Below, one piece after another: positions 23,736 to 32,653 of a DNA stretch of 39,844 nucleotides. The stretch comes from an uncultured Bryobacterales bacterium. Lineage in GTDB: Bacteria > Acidobacteriota > Terriglobia > Bryobacterales > Bryobacteraceae. Each line of letters opens with the position of its first letter. Position 1 is the stretch's first letter. The notes below the pieces were generated by a model, which ran no database searches, was not told where the DNA came from, and saw nothing but the letters and a program-made list of their open reading frames with translations. The stretch lies in NCBI GenBank assembly GCA_937959285.1, contig CALGAR010000028.1, positions 1-39,844 of the forward strand. Direction: 5' to 3'. The translations under genes were made by a program, and so were the position numbers.

Positions 23736-24706
23736 TGTTGCGTAGTACGAGAATCTTGAGCGGGGCCCTTGCAGGCCTCCTGCTCCTGTTGTGCCTGCTC
23801 GCTGGCTGCAACAGGGAAAAGAAGAGAGTAATCGCGGTGGTGCCGAAGGGGCGCGCTCACCTCTTCTGGCAATCCGTGAACGCGGGAGCCGTGGCGGCTG
23901 CGCGCGAAACCGGCGCCGAGATCGTCTGGAACGGACCAGCGTCAGAAACGGACATCCCCGGCCAGTTGCAGATTGTCGAAACAATGATTAACCGCCGGGT
24001 CGACGCCATCGTTCTTGCTCCCATCGATAAGACGGCATTGGTGAACGTGGTTGAGCGGGCGGCGAAGCAGAACATTCCGGTGGTCATCTTTGATTCGGGT
24101 ATCGACACCGACATGTTCGTTTCCCAAGTCGCCACCGACAATTACGCAGCCGGCAGGATGGCGGCGGAGCGCCTGGGAAAAGTTCTCAACGGGAAGGGAA
24201 AGATTGTCATGGTGAAGGTCCAGCCCGGCGCCGCCTCGACAATGGCGCGGGAGCAGGGCTTCGAGGACGAAATCAAGGAGCATTTCCCTGGCATACAGAT
24301 TGCCGACAGCCGCTACGGTATGGCTGATTTCGCAAAGTCGCTAGCCGTCGCCGAGAATATGATGACGGCTCACCCGGACCTCAAGGGGATGTTTGCGTCG
24401 AACGAGTCCAGCACCGTCGGAGCTGTGCAGGCGCTCAAGGGCCGCAAATCGAACCTGGTGCTCGTTGGATTCGATTGGAGTCCGACGCTGCTCGAAGATC
24501 TGAAGAACGGCGTCGTCGACTCGCTGGTGGTTCAGGATCCGTTCAGAATGGGTTACGAATCGGTGATGGCGGCTGTTCACAAGCTCGACGGAAAACCCGT
24601 CGAAAAGATCAAAAATTTACCTCCCCGGCTGGTCACGCGCGAGAATTTGAACGAGCCGGACGTGCAGGCGCAGTTGAATCCCGACTTGAAGAAGTACCTG
24701 CAATAG
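23732..24706 (+). CDS. Sugar-binding lipoprotein, periplasmic binding protein family (RbsB-like)
   Basis: This 324-aa protein has a lipoprotein signal with lipobox LAGC (C26), so it is anchored by a lipid. The mature part is a type I periplasmic binding protein (Peripla_BP_4): KRVIAVVPKGRAHLFW, ETMINRRVDAIVLAP, IPVVIFDSG, GMFASNESSTVGAVQAL and VLVGFDWSP. These deliver pentoses or hexoses to ABC importers or act as sensors. No ABC permease or ATPase is in the window, so it is an orphan here. Its ATG overlaps the stop of the peroxidase gene, which is an unusual partner. The gene converges on rpoD with only 17 bases between stops. Confidence 0.9.
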   Translation: MMLRSTRILSGALAGLLLLLCLLAGCNREKKRVIAVVPKGRAHLFWQSVNAGAVAAARETGAEIVWNGPASETDIPGQLQIVETMINRRVDAIVLAPIDKTALVNVVERAAKQNIPVVIFDSGIDTDMFVSQVATDNYAAGRMAAERLGKVLNGKGKIVMVKVQPGAASTMAREQGFEDEIKEHFPGIQIADSRYGMADFAKSLAVAENMMTAHPDLKGMFASNESSTVGAVQALKGRKSNLVLVGFDWSPTLLEDLKNGVVDSLVVQDPFRMGYESVMAAVHKLDGKPVEKIKNLPPRLVTRENLNEPDVQAQLNPDLKKYLQ

Positions 24707-24723
24707 GGGCAAATAGCGGGCGG

Positions 24724-26412
24724 CTAGGAGTCGTGGCCGCTCGCCTCCAGGAATGCCCGCAGCCGGTGGCTCCGGCTGGGATGGCGCAGCTTTCGCAGGG
24801 CCTTTGCTTCGATCTGCCGGATCCGTTCCCTCGTCACCGCGAAGTATTGTCCCACCTCTTCGAGCGTATGCTCGCTGCCGTCCTGGAGGCCGAAGCGCAT
24901 CTTGATAATCTTCTCTTCGCGCGGGCTCAAAGTCTTCAGCACCTCGGCTGTCTGCTCGCGCAGATTCAGGTTGATGACGGCTTCCGAAGGGGATACAACC
25001 CGGCGGTCGACGATGAAGTCGCCGAGATGGCTCTCCTCTTCTTCACCGACCGGCGTTTCAAGCGATATTGGCTCCTGCGCGATGCGCAGAACCTTCCGCA
25101 CCTTGCCCACCGGCAGATCGAGGCGCTTGGAGAGCTCCTCGGTGGTGGGCTCGCGCCCGAGCTCCTGCTGGAGAAGTCGTTGCGTGCGGACCAGCTTGTT
25201 GATTGTCTCGATCATGTGGACGGGGATCCGGATAGTGCGCGCCTGATCCGCTATCGCGCGCGTGATCGCCTGCCGAACCCACCACGTCGCGTACGTCGAG
25301 AACTTGTATCCGCGCTGGTAGTCGAACTTGTCCACCGCCTTCATCAGGCCGATATTCCCTTCCTGAATCAGATCGAGGAACTGGAGGCCCCGGTTCGTAT
25401 ACCGTTTGGCGATGGAGACCACCAGACGCAGATTCGCTTCAATTAGCTGCTTCTTCGCGGCGTCCGCTTCCTGTTCGCCGCGCTCGACGATTTGAAGCGT
25501 GCGGCGCAGTTCTGTGGAAGTTGCGCCGTACTCTTCCTCCAGTTGTGCAATTCGCTGATTGAGCTGGCGGAGCTCCTTGCGGAAGTCCCTGCTTGCAGCC
25601 TTTTGTGCGTCGTCCACCTCCTCGCTCTTGCGCTGCAGCCGCGAAATTTCCTTTTCGAGCGGGCGGAACTCGTCGACAGCACGGCGCAGACGGGCCGTTA
25701 ACCGGCGGATCACAACCGTACTAAACGGGATGGAGCGGATGGATCGCGAGATCTTGACCATCAGGCGGGCCAGGCTGTAGCGCAACTCGCGATGCTGTTT
25801 CGGCTTCATGTTGCGCGACACCACCTGAAGCTTCTGCCGGAGCTGCTGCGCTTTGCGATAATCCTGCTCAATTTGGCACAGAAGTTTCAGAAATTCCTCC
25901 TGCTGTTCGGCGAGCGCTTCGTCGCTCACAAGGAGATCCGGCATAACCAGTAAGTCCCGGATCGAGAGAGTACCGCGACGAAGCTCTTCTTGCCACTGGA
26001 GGATTTCGCGGATGATGAGCGGGGATCGCGAGAGGGCTTTGCAGACGCTTTTTTGGCCGCGTTCGATGCGCTTTGCCAGTTCGATCTCACCCTCGCGCGT
26101 GAGGAGGGGCACAGTGCCCATTTCACGGAGGTACATTCGGACCGGATCGTTCGTCTTGTCGCCGAACTCCTGGTTCAGCTCGAGTTCGGAAAACTCGTCA
26201 CCCTCTTCGCCTTTTTTCTCGAAGTCCAGCTTCGGCTCTTCGAGAATCTCGACTCCAGCGTGGTCGAGATCGGCCAGGAGTTCATCAAGTTCCGGTCCGG
26301 CAGCCAGATCGTCCGGCAGGATTTCGTTGACATCGTCGTAGAGGACGAAGCCCTTCTCCTTGCCGATATCCATCAGGTGTTTCAGGCGGCCGTACTTATC
26401 GTCGGCTTGCAC
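24724..26412 (-). CDS. rpoD: Primary sigma factor RpoD (sigma70)
   Basis: This 562-aa protein is the housekeeping sigma factor that directs RNA polymerase to promoters. It has a short region 1.1-like N-terminus (LKHLMDIGKEKGFVLYDDV in part), region 1.2 (DPVRMYLREMGTVPLLTREGE), a non-conserved insert (about 140-340) rich in coiled-coil Glu/Arg, region 2 (LRLVVSIAKRY, LDLIQEGNIGLMKAV, YATWWVRQAI), region 3, and region 4 (LSPREEKIIKMRFGL, TRERIRQIEAKALRKL). The start is GTG at 26412, preceded by AGGA and GGGG. Its position directly downstream of dnaG is the classical macromolecular-synthesis order. Confidence 0.96.
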   Translation of the reverse strand: MQADDKYGRLKHLMDIGKEKGFVLYDDVNEILPDDLAAGPELDELLADLDHAGVEILEEPKLDFEKKGEEGDEFSELELNQEFGDKTNDPVRMYLREMGTVPLLTREGEIELAKRIERGQKSVCKALSRSPLIIREILQWQEELRRGTLSIRDLLVMPDLLVSDEALAEQQEEFLKLLCQIEQDYRKAQQLRQKLQVVSRNMKPKQHRELRYSLARLMVKISRSIRSIPFSTVVIRRLTARLRRAVDEFRPLEKEISRLQRKSEEVDDAQKAASRDFRKELRQLNQRIAQLEEEYGATSTELRRTLQIVERGEQEADAAKKQLIEANLRLVVSIAKRYTNRGLQFLDLIQEGNIGLMKAVDKFDYQRGYKFSTYATWWVRQAITRAIADQARTIRIPVHMIETINKLVRTQRLLQQELGREPTTEELSKRLDLPVGKVRKVLRIAQEPISLETPVGEEEESHLGDFIVDRRVVSPSEAVINLNLREQTAEVLKTLSPREEKIIKMRFGLQDGSEHTLEEVGQYFAVTRERIRQIEAKALRKLRHPSRSHRLRAFLEASGHDS

Positions 26413-26490
26413 GGAGACCCCGTTTCCTGGAACTGCAATTCACTGGTTCCACCTATATTACAACACGGCGCGTCCGATGGACTTTCCGGA

Positions 26491-28248
26491 TCAGGACGCG
26501 CTGCGAGCTTTTTTCCAACGGTCCAGCTCACTAAGCTCGGTCATCAGACGAATGGCGTCAGCCACGTTTCCAGCTCGCTCGGCAGCCCGAATTTGCGCAC
26601 GCAGAGCAGCGCGCATCGATTCCAGTTCCGATTCCATCAGTCTTGCCACGCATGCGTCTGCCTGTTCGGGAGTAATCACCTCTTCCCCTATCGAATCGTC
26701 CAAAACGATCGATGCCAATAACGTTTTATCGGCATCTTCCAGCCTTGATTCTAATTCCCCAAAGCTGATCGGCGAGCCGCTTTCCCACATTCCAAGTAGT
26801 GTCTCAAAGATTCGGCGCGTTGCAAGCGTCTCCAGAACTTTCAGGCCCCGCAGTCGCGGAAGCGTGAGTTCCCGAATCTGAGGATCCGCAACGAGCGCCT
26901 TGATCAGCAGCGTTTCGGCACCCGAAAGCGACGGCTTTGCCGTCGCGGACTTCTGCTCTCGCTGATTTTTTACCCCTGAGGCTCTACGCAGGTGATTGCG
27001 CACGAGCGAAGGATCCACACCCAGATACGATGCAACGTCGTTTGCGAGGGTTGCACGTTCAAGCTCGCTCGACAGCCTGTGAATTGCGGGCAGCAGCACC
27101 TTTTCGAAGCCCTCAAAGCGGCCTTCCGCGGTGGGCGGATATTTCGCGCGCACTTGATCCGCCAGCCAGTAGAAGTACGGGCTGGCGCGCTCCAGCCTTC
27201 GCGAGTACGCCTCGGCGCCATGCTGCTTCACGTATTCGTCGGGGTCGAGACCGCCGGGGAGATGAAGGACGCGCACATGCATGCCTTCGTCGAGCAACAT
27301 CTGAATCGACCGCTCCGTGGCATTCGCGCCGGCCGCATCGGGATCGAAATTGACGATGATTTTATCCGAATGGCGCTTGATCGCGCGAACCTGATTGCTC
27401 GTGAGCGCCGTTCCACAGCTCGCGACCACTTCGTGTATTCCCGCCGAATACACTCCAATCGCATCCATGTAGCCTTCGACGAGAATAATGCGGTCGTGCT
27501 TGCGCGCCGCAGTTTTGGCGCGATGGAGGTTATAAAGGACATTGCTCTTGTCGTAGAGCGCGGTCTTTGGGGAATTCAGATATTTCGGCTCGTCCTCATC
27601 CGATAGCGCGCGGCCTCCGAAGCCGATAATGCTTCCCGATTCATTGTGAATCGGGAACATAAGACGCCCCCGAAAGCGGTCGAAAAAGCTGCCGTCCTGA
27701 CGCCGCGAAACGAGACCTGCCTCCTCGGCCATTTCGGCTGAAACCCCTTTTTGCTGGAGCAGGCGCAGCAGCGCGGTCCCGGAACGGTCGGAGAGGCCAA
27801 GGCCGAACTCCTCGGCAAGATGGCGGCTGAGGCCTCGACGTTCCAAGTACGCACGCGCCGCAGAGCCATTAGGACCGAACAAATTCGAGCGAAACGCCTC
27901 TGCCGCGATCTTGTGAATCTCAAACAGAGAGGCGCGAAGGCGTGTATTCGGATCGGTGTACTCCTGGCGCTTCGGCATCGGGATGCCGTTGCGCTCCGCA
28001 AGGATTTTCAAGGCCTCAAAGAACGTGACCCCTTCGATCTCCATGACGAACTTCAGCACATCGCCGCCGGCTCCGCAGCCGAAACACTTGTAATACTGAT
28101 GCGTGGAATTTACGCCGAAAGACGGGGTCTTTTCATTGTGAAACGGACATAATCCTACCCAGCGGCTGCCAGCCTTGCGCAGGCGGACGTACTCCCCGAC
28201 CACCTTCACGATGTCGACTGAAGCCTTCAGTTGCTCGACAAAATCCAC
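26491..28248 (-). CDS. dnaG: DNA primase DnaG
   Basis: This 585-aa protein makes RNA primers for replication. The N-terminal CHC2 zinc finger has C34, H37, C55 and C58 (CPFH, CFGC). The catalytic domain follows with the Toprim motif EGYMDAIGVYSAG and the DPDAAG metal-binding stretch. The C-terminal part (about 430-585) is the helicase-binding region, less conserved. The start is GTG with only a weak ribosome-binding site; the N-terminus begins at the usual place for the family (DFVEQLKASVDIVKVVGEY in part). It lies between tsaB and rpoD, 57 bases from tsaB and 78 from rpoD. Confidence 0.96.
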   Translation of the reverse strand: MDFVEQLKASVDIVKVVGEYVRLRKAGSRWVGLCPFHNEKTPSFGVNSTHQYYKCFGCGAGGDVLKFVMEIEGVTFFEALKILAERNGIPMPKRQEYTDPNTRLRASLFEIHKIAAEAFRSNLFGPNGSAARAYLERRGLSRHLAEEFGLGLSDRSGTALLRLLQQKGVSAEMAEEAGLVSRRQDGSFFDRFRGRLMFPIHNESGSIIGFGGRALSDEDEPKYLNSPKTALYDKSNVLYNLHRAKTAARKHDRIILVEGYMDAIGVYSAGIHEVVASCGTALTSNQVRAIKRHSDKIIVNFDPDAAGANATERSIQMLLDEGMHVRVLHLPGGLDPDEYVKQHGAEAYSRRLERASPYFYWLADQVRAKYPPTAEGRFEGFEKVLLPAIHRLSSELERATLANDVASYLGVDPSLVRNHLRRASGVKNQREQKSATAKPSLSGAETLLIKALVADPQIRELTLPRLRGLKVLETLATRRIFETLLGMWESGSPISFGELESRLEDADKTLLASIVLDDSIGEEVITPEQADACVARLMESELESMRAALRAQIRAAERAGNVADAIRLMTELSELDRWKKARSAS

Positions 28249-28305
28249 TTCGCTTATTATCGTCGTCCCAGCCCTATGCGGGCGTTAACCGGGATCAGCT
28301 CGCCG

Positions 28306-28980
28306 TCAGCGATCCTTCCAAAACAGCTCCGCGTCAGAACGGCGAACGTAGTTCGCATCGATTGCAGCGGGGTCGGTCCCTTGCCCTGAGCCCAGCCGGG
28401 TGGCTGCGATCCGTGCAATGGCGCCGGCAAGCGCTCTTGGAGTCTCGCGAATCTCTGCTGAAGCAAAGCGCGTCGAGGCGATCGCGTGACGAAACGGGCT
28501 GAAATCCGGAGACAGAAACTCAACCGGCGCATCCGGCAGCGATTCCAGCCATTGGGAAAAAGCGCTGACAGTCTCCGGCTGCACTGCCTCCAAGTCCTGA
28601 TTGTAGAGGCCGCCGTAAACCTCGCCGCGCCTTGCGTCCAGCACCGGAGCACGGAGTCTGCCGGAGCCAAAGGATGCGATCGCCTGTAGATTCGATACCG
28701 CAATCGCAGGACGTCCTGTCGCTTCCGCAAGTCCCTTGACGGCTGTCAGCCCTACACGGACTCCCGTAAAGGAGCCGGGCCCCGCTGCGCCCGCAAAGCA
28801 GTCCACATCGCGAATGTCCCATCCGTGGCGAGCCAGCAGCCGCTCGATGTGGCCGAACAAAAGGTGAGCGAAGCCGTCTGGGGAATGGAGGATCACCTCC
28901 TCGATCACGTGATCGCCCTCGGCCAGAGCGATGCTGCCGAATTCGGCTGTCGTGTCCACTGCAAGCAGGCGCGCGCTCAC
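28306..28980 (-). CDS. tsaB: tRNA threonylcarbamoyladenosine biosynthesis protein TsaB
   Basis: This 224-aa protein belongs to the ASKHA fold of TsaB. It has the N-terminal phosphate loop LLAVDTTAEFGSIAL, GWDIRDVDCFAGAAGPGSFTGVRVGL (given in part) and the AVSNLQAIA and LDARRGEVYGGLY motifs. TsaB is the scaffold partner of TsaD, with TsaE, in making t6A37 of ANN-decoding tRNAs. The start is GTG at 28980. The GTGA overlap with the stop of the upstream DUF5060 gene means the two are translated together. No rimI or tsaE is next to it. The order tsaB-dnaG-rpoD makes a housekeeping block. Confidence 0.92.
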   Translation of the reverse strand: MSARLLAVDTTAEFGSIALAEGDHVIEEVILHSPDGFAHLLFGHIERLLARHGWDIRDVDCFAGAAGPGSFTGVRVGLTAVKGLAEATGRPAIAVSNLQAIASFGSGRLRAPVLDARRGEVYGGLYNQDLEAVQPETVSAFSQWLESLPDAPVEFLSPDFSPFRHAIASTRFASAEIRETPRALAGAIARIAATRLGSGQGTDPAAIDANYVRRSDAELFWKDR

Positions 28981-30812
28981 TTCTTCACCGTATAAACTCT
29001 ATCGAGGGAGTAAGCCTTGCCATAGGCGTTCAGCGCGGTGACGCGCAAACTGACGATACCCTCTCCTTTGGGTAACCAGCTTTGGGGAATCTCGAAGCTG
29101 CCGGTCGACCCTGTTGCGAGGACACGGAAACCGAGGTCATCGCTCGGGACCTCTCCCGTGATGAGATACATCATCGTGCGTGTTGCGCGCGATTCCCGCT
29201 TGAGCTTCAGTTCGAACTTTATGGGCACGCCTGCCTGCAAGTCATCACCAGCAGGCTGTGCGATCTCGAAGGGGATCTTCTCGGGCGATTGTTCCACTTC
29301 CTGCAACACAATCGGCCGTGAATCGAATTTGTACGAGCGCAGCATCCCTTCCTTGTGGCCTTCTCGGGAGATGATGAGAACCCAATCGTGGTCTGCGGAA
29401 GGTGGCTCTGCTGTGAACCGCTCACCCTTCCAGTCTTTTTGGACCACGCGTTCGCCGGTGGCAGGATCCATCCATGCGACGTTGTAGCCGCGCTTCTCCA
29501 CGAGTACTTCGACTGGCCTGTGCTTTTCAACGTAGACGATGTATTCCACGCCGGGTAAAGCCAGGCAGCGCCCGCCGTCTACGTCGAAGTACGGCTCCAG
29601 TTCCCAGTGGCGCGTTTTCGAGAAGAAGTCGTACCAGACCGTCATCGCTTTCGCGCCGGGAGAATCGAGATATTTTGCGTCGACACTGAACTTGCGGCCT
29701 CCATACGTGCCAGTATTGCCGAATGTCGGATACTGCCCATTCATTGTGGCGTTCCACAGCCGCCTCCGAAACGTGTCGCTGTCGACGTGATGCGGGTGGC
29801 TGGCTCCCGCGCCGCTGTTCTCATAGGCGAACTCAACGTTCACCGCGGGCGTTGCATACAACTGATGCTCGATCGCGCCCAGTTGATCATCCGAGGACTG
29901 ATACACCCGATAGTCCATCCAGTTGTCTTTCAGTAGGGGGGAAGACGTGGCTACCGTGTGCGTGGAGCGCGGATGCCTGTAGGGGTCGAACTTCTTCAGA
30001 AGCTCGCCGATCTCTTTCAGCAGCACGCGGCCCTCCTTGTACTCCTCGAATTCTTGTACTCCCTGCCAAGTGATATTCATCGCCGCATAGCGAGCAGCCA
30101 CGTACCGAATGAAGCGTTCGCGCTGCTGCCAGGTTGGGAACAGCTCGGCAAGCTGATTCTGGTCACCGGCGAGGATGAGGTCGGCGATGATACCCTTGCG
30201 GTTCATGTAGAGGATGCGGTAGTCGATTTCGCGGAAATAGTCCGCATTGGGCGTGTCGGGTGTCGGGAAGGCTTGCGTTTGAAGCTCGCCCCAGCCGATC
30301 AGAAGTCCTCGGATGTGGTTAAACTTTTGCTCAGCCCGCTTGTCCACGATCTGTTGGAACAGAGCCCTGTCGATCGACGCGAAGCGGTAGCTCGTGTCGC
30401 CCATCCACAGGTGCGGGATGTTGTTTTCCGTGTAGGACCAGTGATGGACGTTCCGGGCGTAGATGAATCCCGGCAAACCTGACGGTGTCGCCTCGAAACT
30501 GCCGATCTTTCCGTTGATCGTTGCGATGTTGCTGGTGATTCGAAAGTCCCACTGCCCTGGCTCAATCGGCGAGAAGCGAAGCACCATCCGGTTGCCTCCG
30601 TCATAAAAACCCGGCATGAGGTACGTTCGGTGATCGGGGGAGCGGAACTCGCCCTGCAATGTGACACTCACGTAGGGGTTGGGATGCTCCTTCAACTGCT
30701 CGGGAGTGAGTTCAAAGACGATTTCGCAGGGCGTGTAGGTAGGGGTGGGTCCGCAGACGGTCTGCGCGGCCAGAGGGGCCGCTGCTGCCAGCAAAAACAG
30801 CATCGCTCGCAT
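28977..30812 (-). CDS. Secreted DUF5060/DUF4038 glycosidase-like protein
   Basis: This 611-aa protein has a signal peptide (1-16, AAPLAA). The N-terminal beta-sandwich (about 25-110; CEIVFELTPEQ, GFYDGGNRMVLRFSPIEPGQWDF in part) fits DUF5060. A TIM-barrel-like part (about 120-440; HHWSYTENNIPHLWMGDTSYRF in part, HRTYL, ENSGAG) fits DUF4038, related to apiosidase-like GH140 enzymes. Beta-domains end the protein. It probably acts on plant or microbial polysaccharides outside the cytoplasm. It is upstream of and overlaps tsaB by 4 bases, an odd partner for a tRNA-modification gene. No good ribosome-binding site is seen at the ATG. Confidence 0.8.
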   Translation of the reverse strand: MRAMLFLLAAAAPLAAQTVCGPTPTYTPCEIVFELTPEQLKEHPNPYVSVTLQGEFRSPDHRTYLMPGFYDGGNRMVLRFSPIEPGQWDFRITSNIATINGKIGSFEATPSGLPGFIYARNVHHWSYTENNIPHLWMGDTSYRFASIDRALFQQIVDKRAEQKFNHIRGLLIGWGELQTQAFPTPDTPNADYFREIDYRILYMNRKGIIADLILAGDQNQLAELFPTWQQRERFIRYVAARYAAMNITWQGVQEFEEYKEGRVLLKEIGELLKKFDPYRHPRSTHTVATSSPLLKDNWMDYRVYQSSDDQLGAIEHQLYATPAVNVEFAYENSGAGASHPHHVDSDTFRRRLWNATMNGQYPTFGNTGTYGGRKFSVDAKYLDSPGAKAMTVWYDFFSKTRHWELEPYFDVDGGRCLALPGVEYIVYVEKHRPVEVLVEKRGYNVAWMDPATGERVVQKDWKGERFTAEPPSADHDWVLIISREGHKEGMLRSYKFDSRPIVLQEVEQSPEKIPFEIAQPAGDDLQAGVPIKFELKLKRESRATRTMMYLITGEVPSDDLGFRVLATGSTGSFEIPQSWLPKGEGIVSLRVTALNAYGKAYSLDRVYTVKK

Positions 30813-30915
30813 AGCTACAGTGTAGCGTGCAGCAATCGACCCTCATGAGATAGCGAGCCAAACGGGTCGCCGCATGGATGCGCTTCCGGCGCTGCTGTCG
30901 CGATTCGATCCTTGG

Positions 30916-31338
30916 CTAGCGCGGAGGAAGGCGGGCCGTGTTAAACCAGAATATCTCGCAAGTTCTGATTACAGTTAAGAACTCCTCGAGTGTGCTCGGC
31001 TTCCGGATGTAGCAGTTTGCATGCAGCTCGTAGGCGCTTTCAATGTCCTGCTGTGCGTCCGATGTAGTCAGGACGACGACGGGAATGCGCCTCAGCTCGC
31101 GGTCCTGCTTGATTTCTGCAAGGACTTCGCGGCCATCTTTTCCGGGTAGATTCAAGTCAAGGAAGATGAGCTTGGGGCGTGGCGCATCCGAGTACGCCCC
31201 CTGACGGCGGAGGAACCTCAAGGCGGTGTCGCCATCTTCGGCCACGTGAAGAGTGATGCGCGGCAGTGAATTTTCAAGCGCCTCGCGCATCAGTCTTACA
31301 TCACCGCGATTATCTTCAACCAGGAGAATGTCGGTCAC
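30916..31338 (-). CDS. Response regulator, single receiver domain (Rcp1-like)
   Basis: This 140-aa stand-alone receiver is intact, with E8/D9 (LLVEDN), phospho-acceptor D61 (IFLDLNLPGKDG), T91 (VVLTTS) and K113 (CYIRKP). The end (EEFLTVIRTCEIFWFNTARLP in part) is the Rcp1-type tail. No kinase is next to it, so it is an orphan whose partner may be the kinase at 5108 or one elsewhere. The start is GTG at 31338. It is useful as the intact comparison for the degenerate receiver at 7215, with which it shares the NCYI/NCCI and FWxT end motifs. The 178-base gap upstream contains two CCGGTAC direct repeats (31439-31445, 31451-31457). Confidence 0.92.
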   Translation of the reverse strand: MTDILLVEDNRGDVRLMREALENSLPRITLHVAEDGDTALRFLRRQGAYSDAPRPKLIFLDLNLPGKDGREVLAEIKQDRELRRIPVVVLTTSDAQQDIESAYELHANCYIRKPSTLEEFLTVIRTCEIFWFNTARLPPR

Positions 31339-31516
31339 TACTCACGCCCAAATCCCCACCTCAGGCTCTCGTCGCCCTCCTCAGTCTAGCGTAAGGCTTG
31401 CCAAACAACCACCTTGTGCCCGCATTGCAACGATCAATCCGGTACCATGACCGGTACACCTGCTACACCTCACGTTAACGTTCAAGGCAGCCTCGGTAAC
31501 GGAAAGCCGCAAAAAG

Positions 31517-32653
31517 CTACACATTTGATTCCATAATCCGCTGCAGTATTGCAGGGATTTCGAAGACAGCTTGATTCTCGATAGCCGCGGCGTTTGCACG
31601 CAAACGTTCGAATGTGCCGGGCTCGAGCAGGTCGGCCACTGCCCGGTCGATCTGCCTGAAGCTTGGAACTACCAGACCTACTTCACGTTCGCGGACCCAA
31701 TCCGCGTTATAGCGCTCTTGCGGCAGAGTGAACGCGTTGCGCTCAAGGATCACTGGAAGGTTCATTGCGAGCGCCTCGCTGATGCTTCCCGGCCCGGGCT
31801 TCCCGATGAAGAAATCCGAAAGATACATATAGTACGGTACGTCCGTCGTGAAGCCCAGTACGAACTTGCGCAGTCTCGTGGTCCTTCCCGAAAGCGTGCG
31901 CGCCAGGGCTTCATTGTGGCCGCAGATCAGAATGAGTTGCACATTCAGACCGGAACGGTCAAGCCGGTCCAGAATACCGCTCATCGCCCATGACCCTTGG
32001 CCTCCGAAAAGCACGACGCCCGTGGGAAGGTCTGGATCGAGGCCCAGGGCGCGGCGGCCCTCGCCGCGATCTCCATCGATGGGCTCGTAGTAGCGGGGAT
32101 GCAAAATCATGCCGGACGTCCGGAAGACCCGCTCGGGCGGATGCCCGAAACTATAGGCCTGCTCTACGGCCTTGTCTGTTCCGCAGATCAGGTATTGCGA
32201 TTCGTGTTCAATCCAGAAATGCGGAGGGAAGTCCGCCAGATCGGTGAGAATTGTTACCACCGGCGTACGAGGCGAGGCCGCGTGGGCGCCTTCATGGATC
32301 GCGCGATTGAAGTTGGGAATCAGAGAGACGACCAGATCCGGAGGCTCCTTCTGCCAGAGCTCCTTGAGAAGCTGTACCTCGGCGTCATGGCGGAACCGGA
32401 TGAGGGCTTGCAGAATTCGAGCCAGCTTTGCAGCCCCTAAAGTCCAACCCTTCTTCAGAATGTGGTTGTAGAGATCCTGTACGCGCAGGCCAGTATACTT
32501 TCCGAAGATATCGAGCGGATCAAGGACCTCCTGGAGGTTCACCAGGCGGACCTGCCAGGGCCATCCCTGCCGCTCGATGACCAGCTTCAAAGCAGTGGCG
32601 GCGCTGCGGTGTCCACCGCCCGCATCGAAGAATATGAAATCGAGTCGGCGCAT
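31517..32653 (-). CDS. MGDG-synthase-like glycosyltransferase (GT28 type)
   Basis: This 378-aa protein has the two-Rossmann GT-B layout of monogalactosyldiacylglycerol synthases and processive diacylglycerol glucosyltransferases. The N-terminal DAGGGHRSAATALK is the lipid-binding glycine loop. TDLADFPPHFW and VFRTSGMILHPRYY follow. The C-terminal nucleotide-sugar part contains GVVLFGGQGS, LICGHNEAL, DFFIGKPGPGSISEAL and LPVILERNAFTLPQERYNADW (in part). It probably glycosylates diacylglycerol at the inner face of the membrane; the donor sugar is unknown. It is divergent from the PAP2 phosphatase, whose class can supply diacylglycerol, so a shared lipid role is plausible but unproven. Confidence 0.87.
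   Translation of the reverse strand: MRRLDFIFFDAGGGHRSAATALKLVIERQGWPWQVRLVNLQEVLDPLDIFGKYTGLRVQDLYNHILKKGWTLGAAKLARILQALIRFRHDAEVQLLKELWQKEPPDLVVSLIPNFNRAIHEGAHAASPRTPVVTILTDLADFPPHFWIEHESQYLICGTDKAVEQAYSFGHPPERVFRTSGMILHPRYYEPIDGDRGEGRRALGLDPDLPTGVVLFGGQGSWAMSGILDRLDRSGLNVQLILICGHNEALARTLSGRTTRLRKFVLGFTTDVPYYMYLSDFFIGKPGPGSISEALAMNLPVILERNAFTLPQERYNADWVREREVGLVVPSFRQIDRAVADLLEPGTFERLRANAAAIENQAVFEIPAILQRIMESNV

Noticed and set aside
22677..23984. 435-codon open frame on the - strand
   Set aside because: Antisense to the di-haem peroxidase with its two CxxCH motifs; composition is Arg/Leu/Val-rich like other shadows.
24475..25446. 323-codon open frame on the + strand
   Set aside because: It runs antisense to rpoD and overlaps the end of the sugar-binding lipoprotein; no family features.
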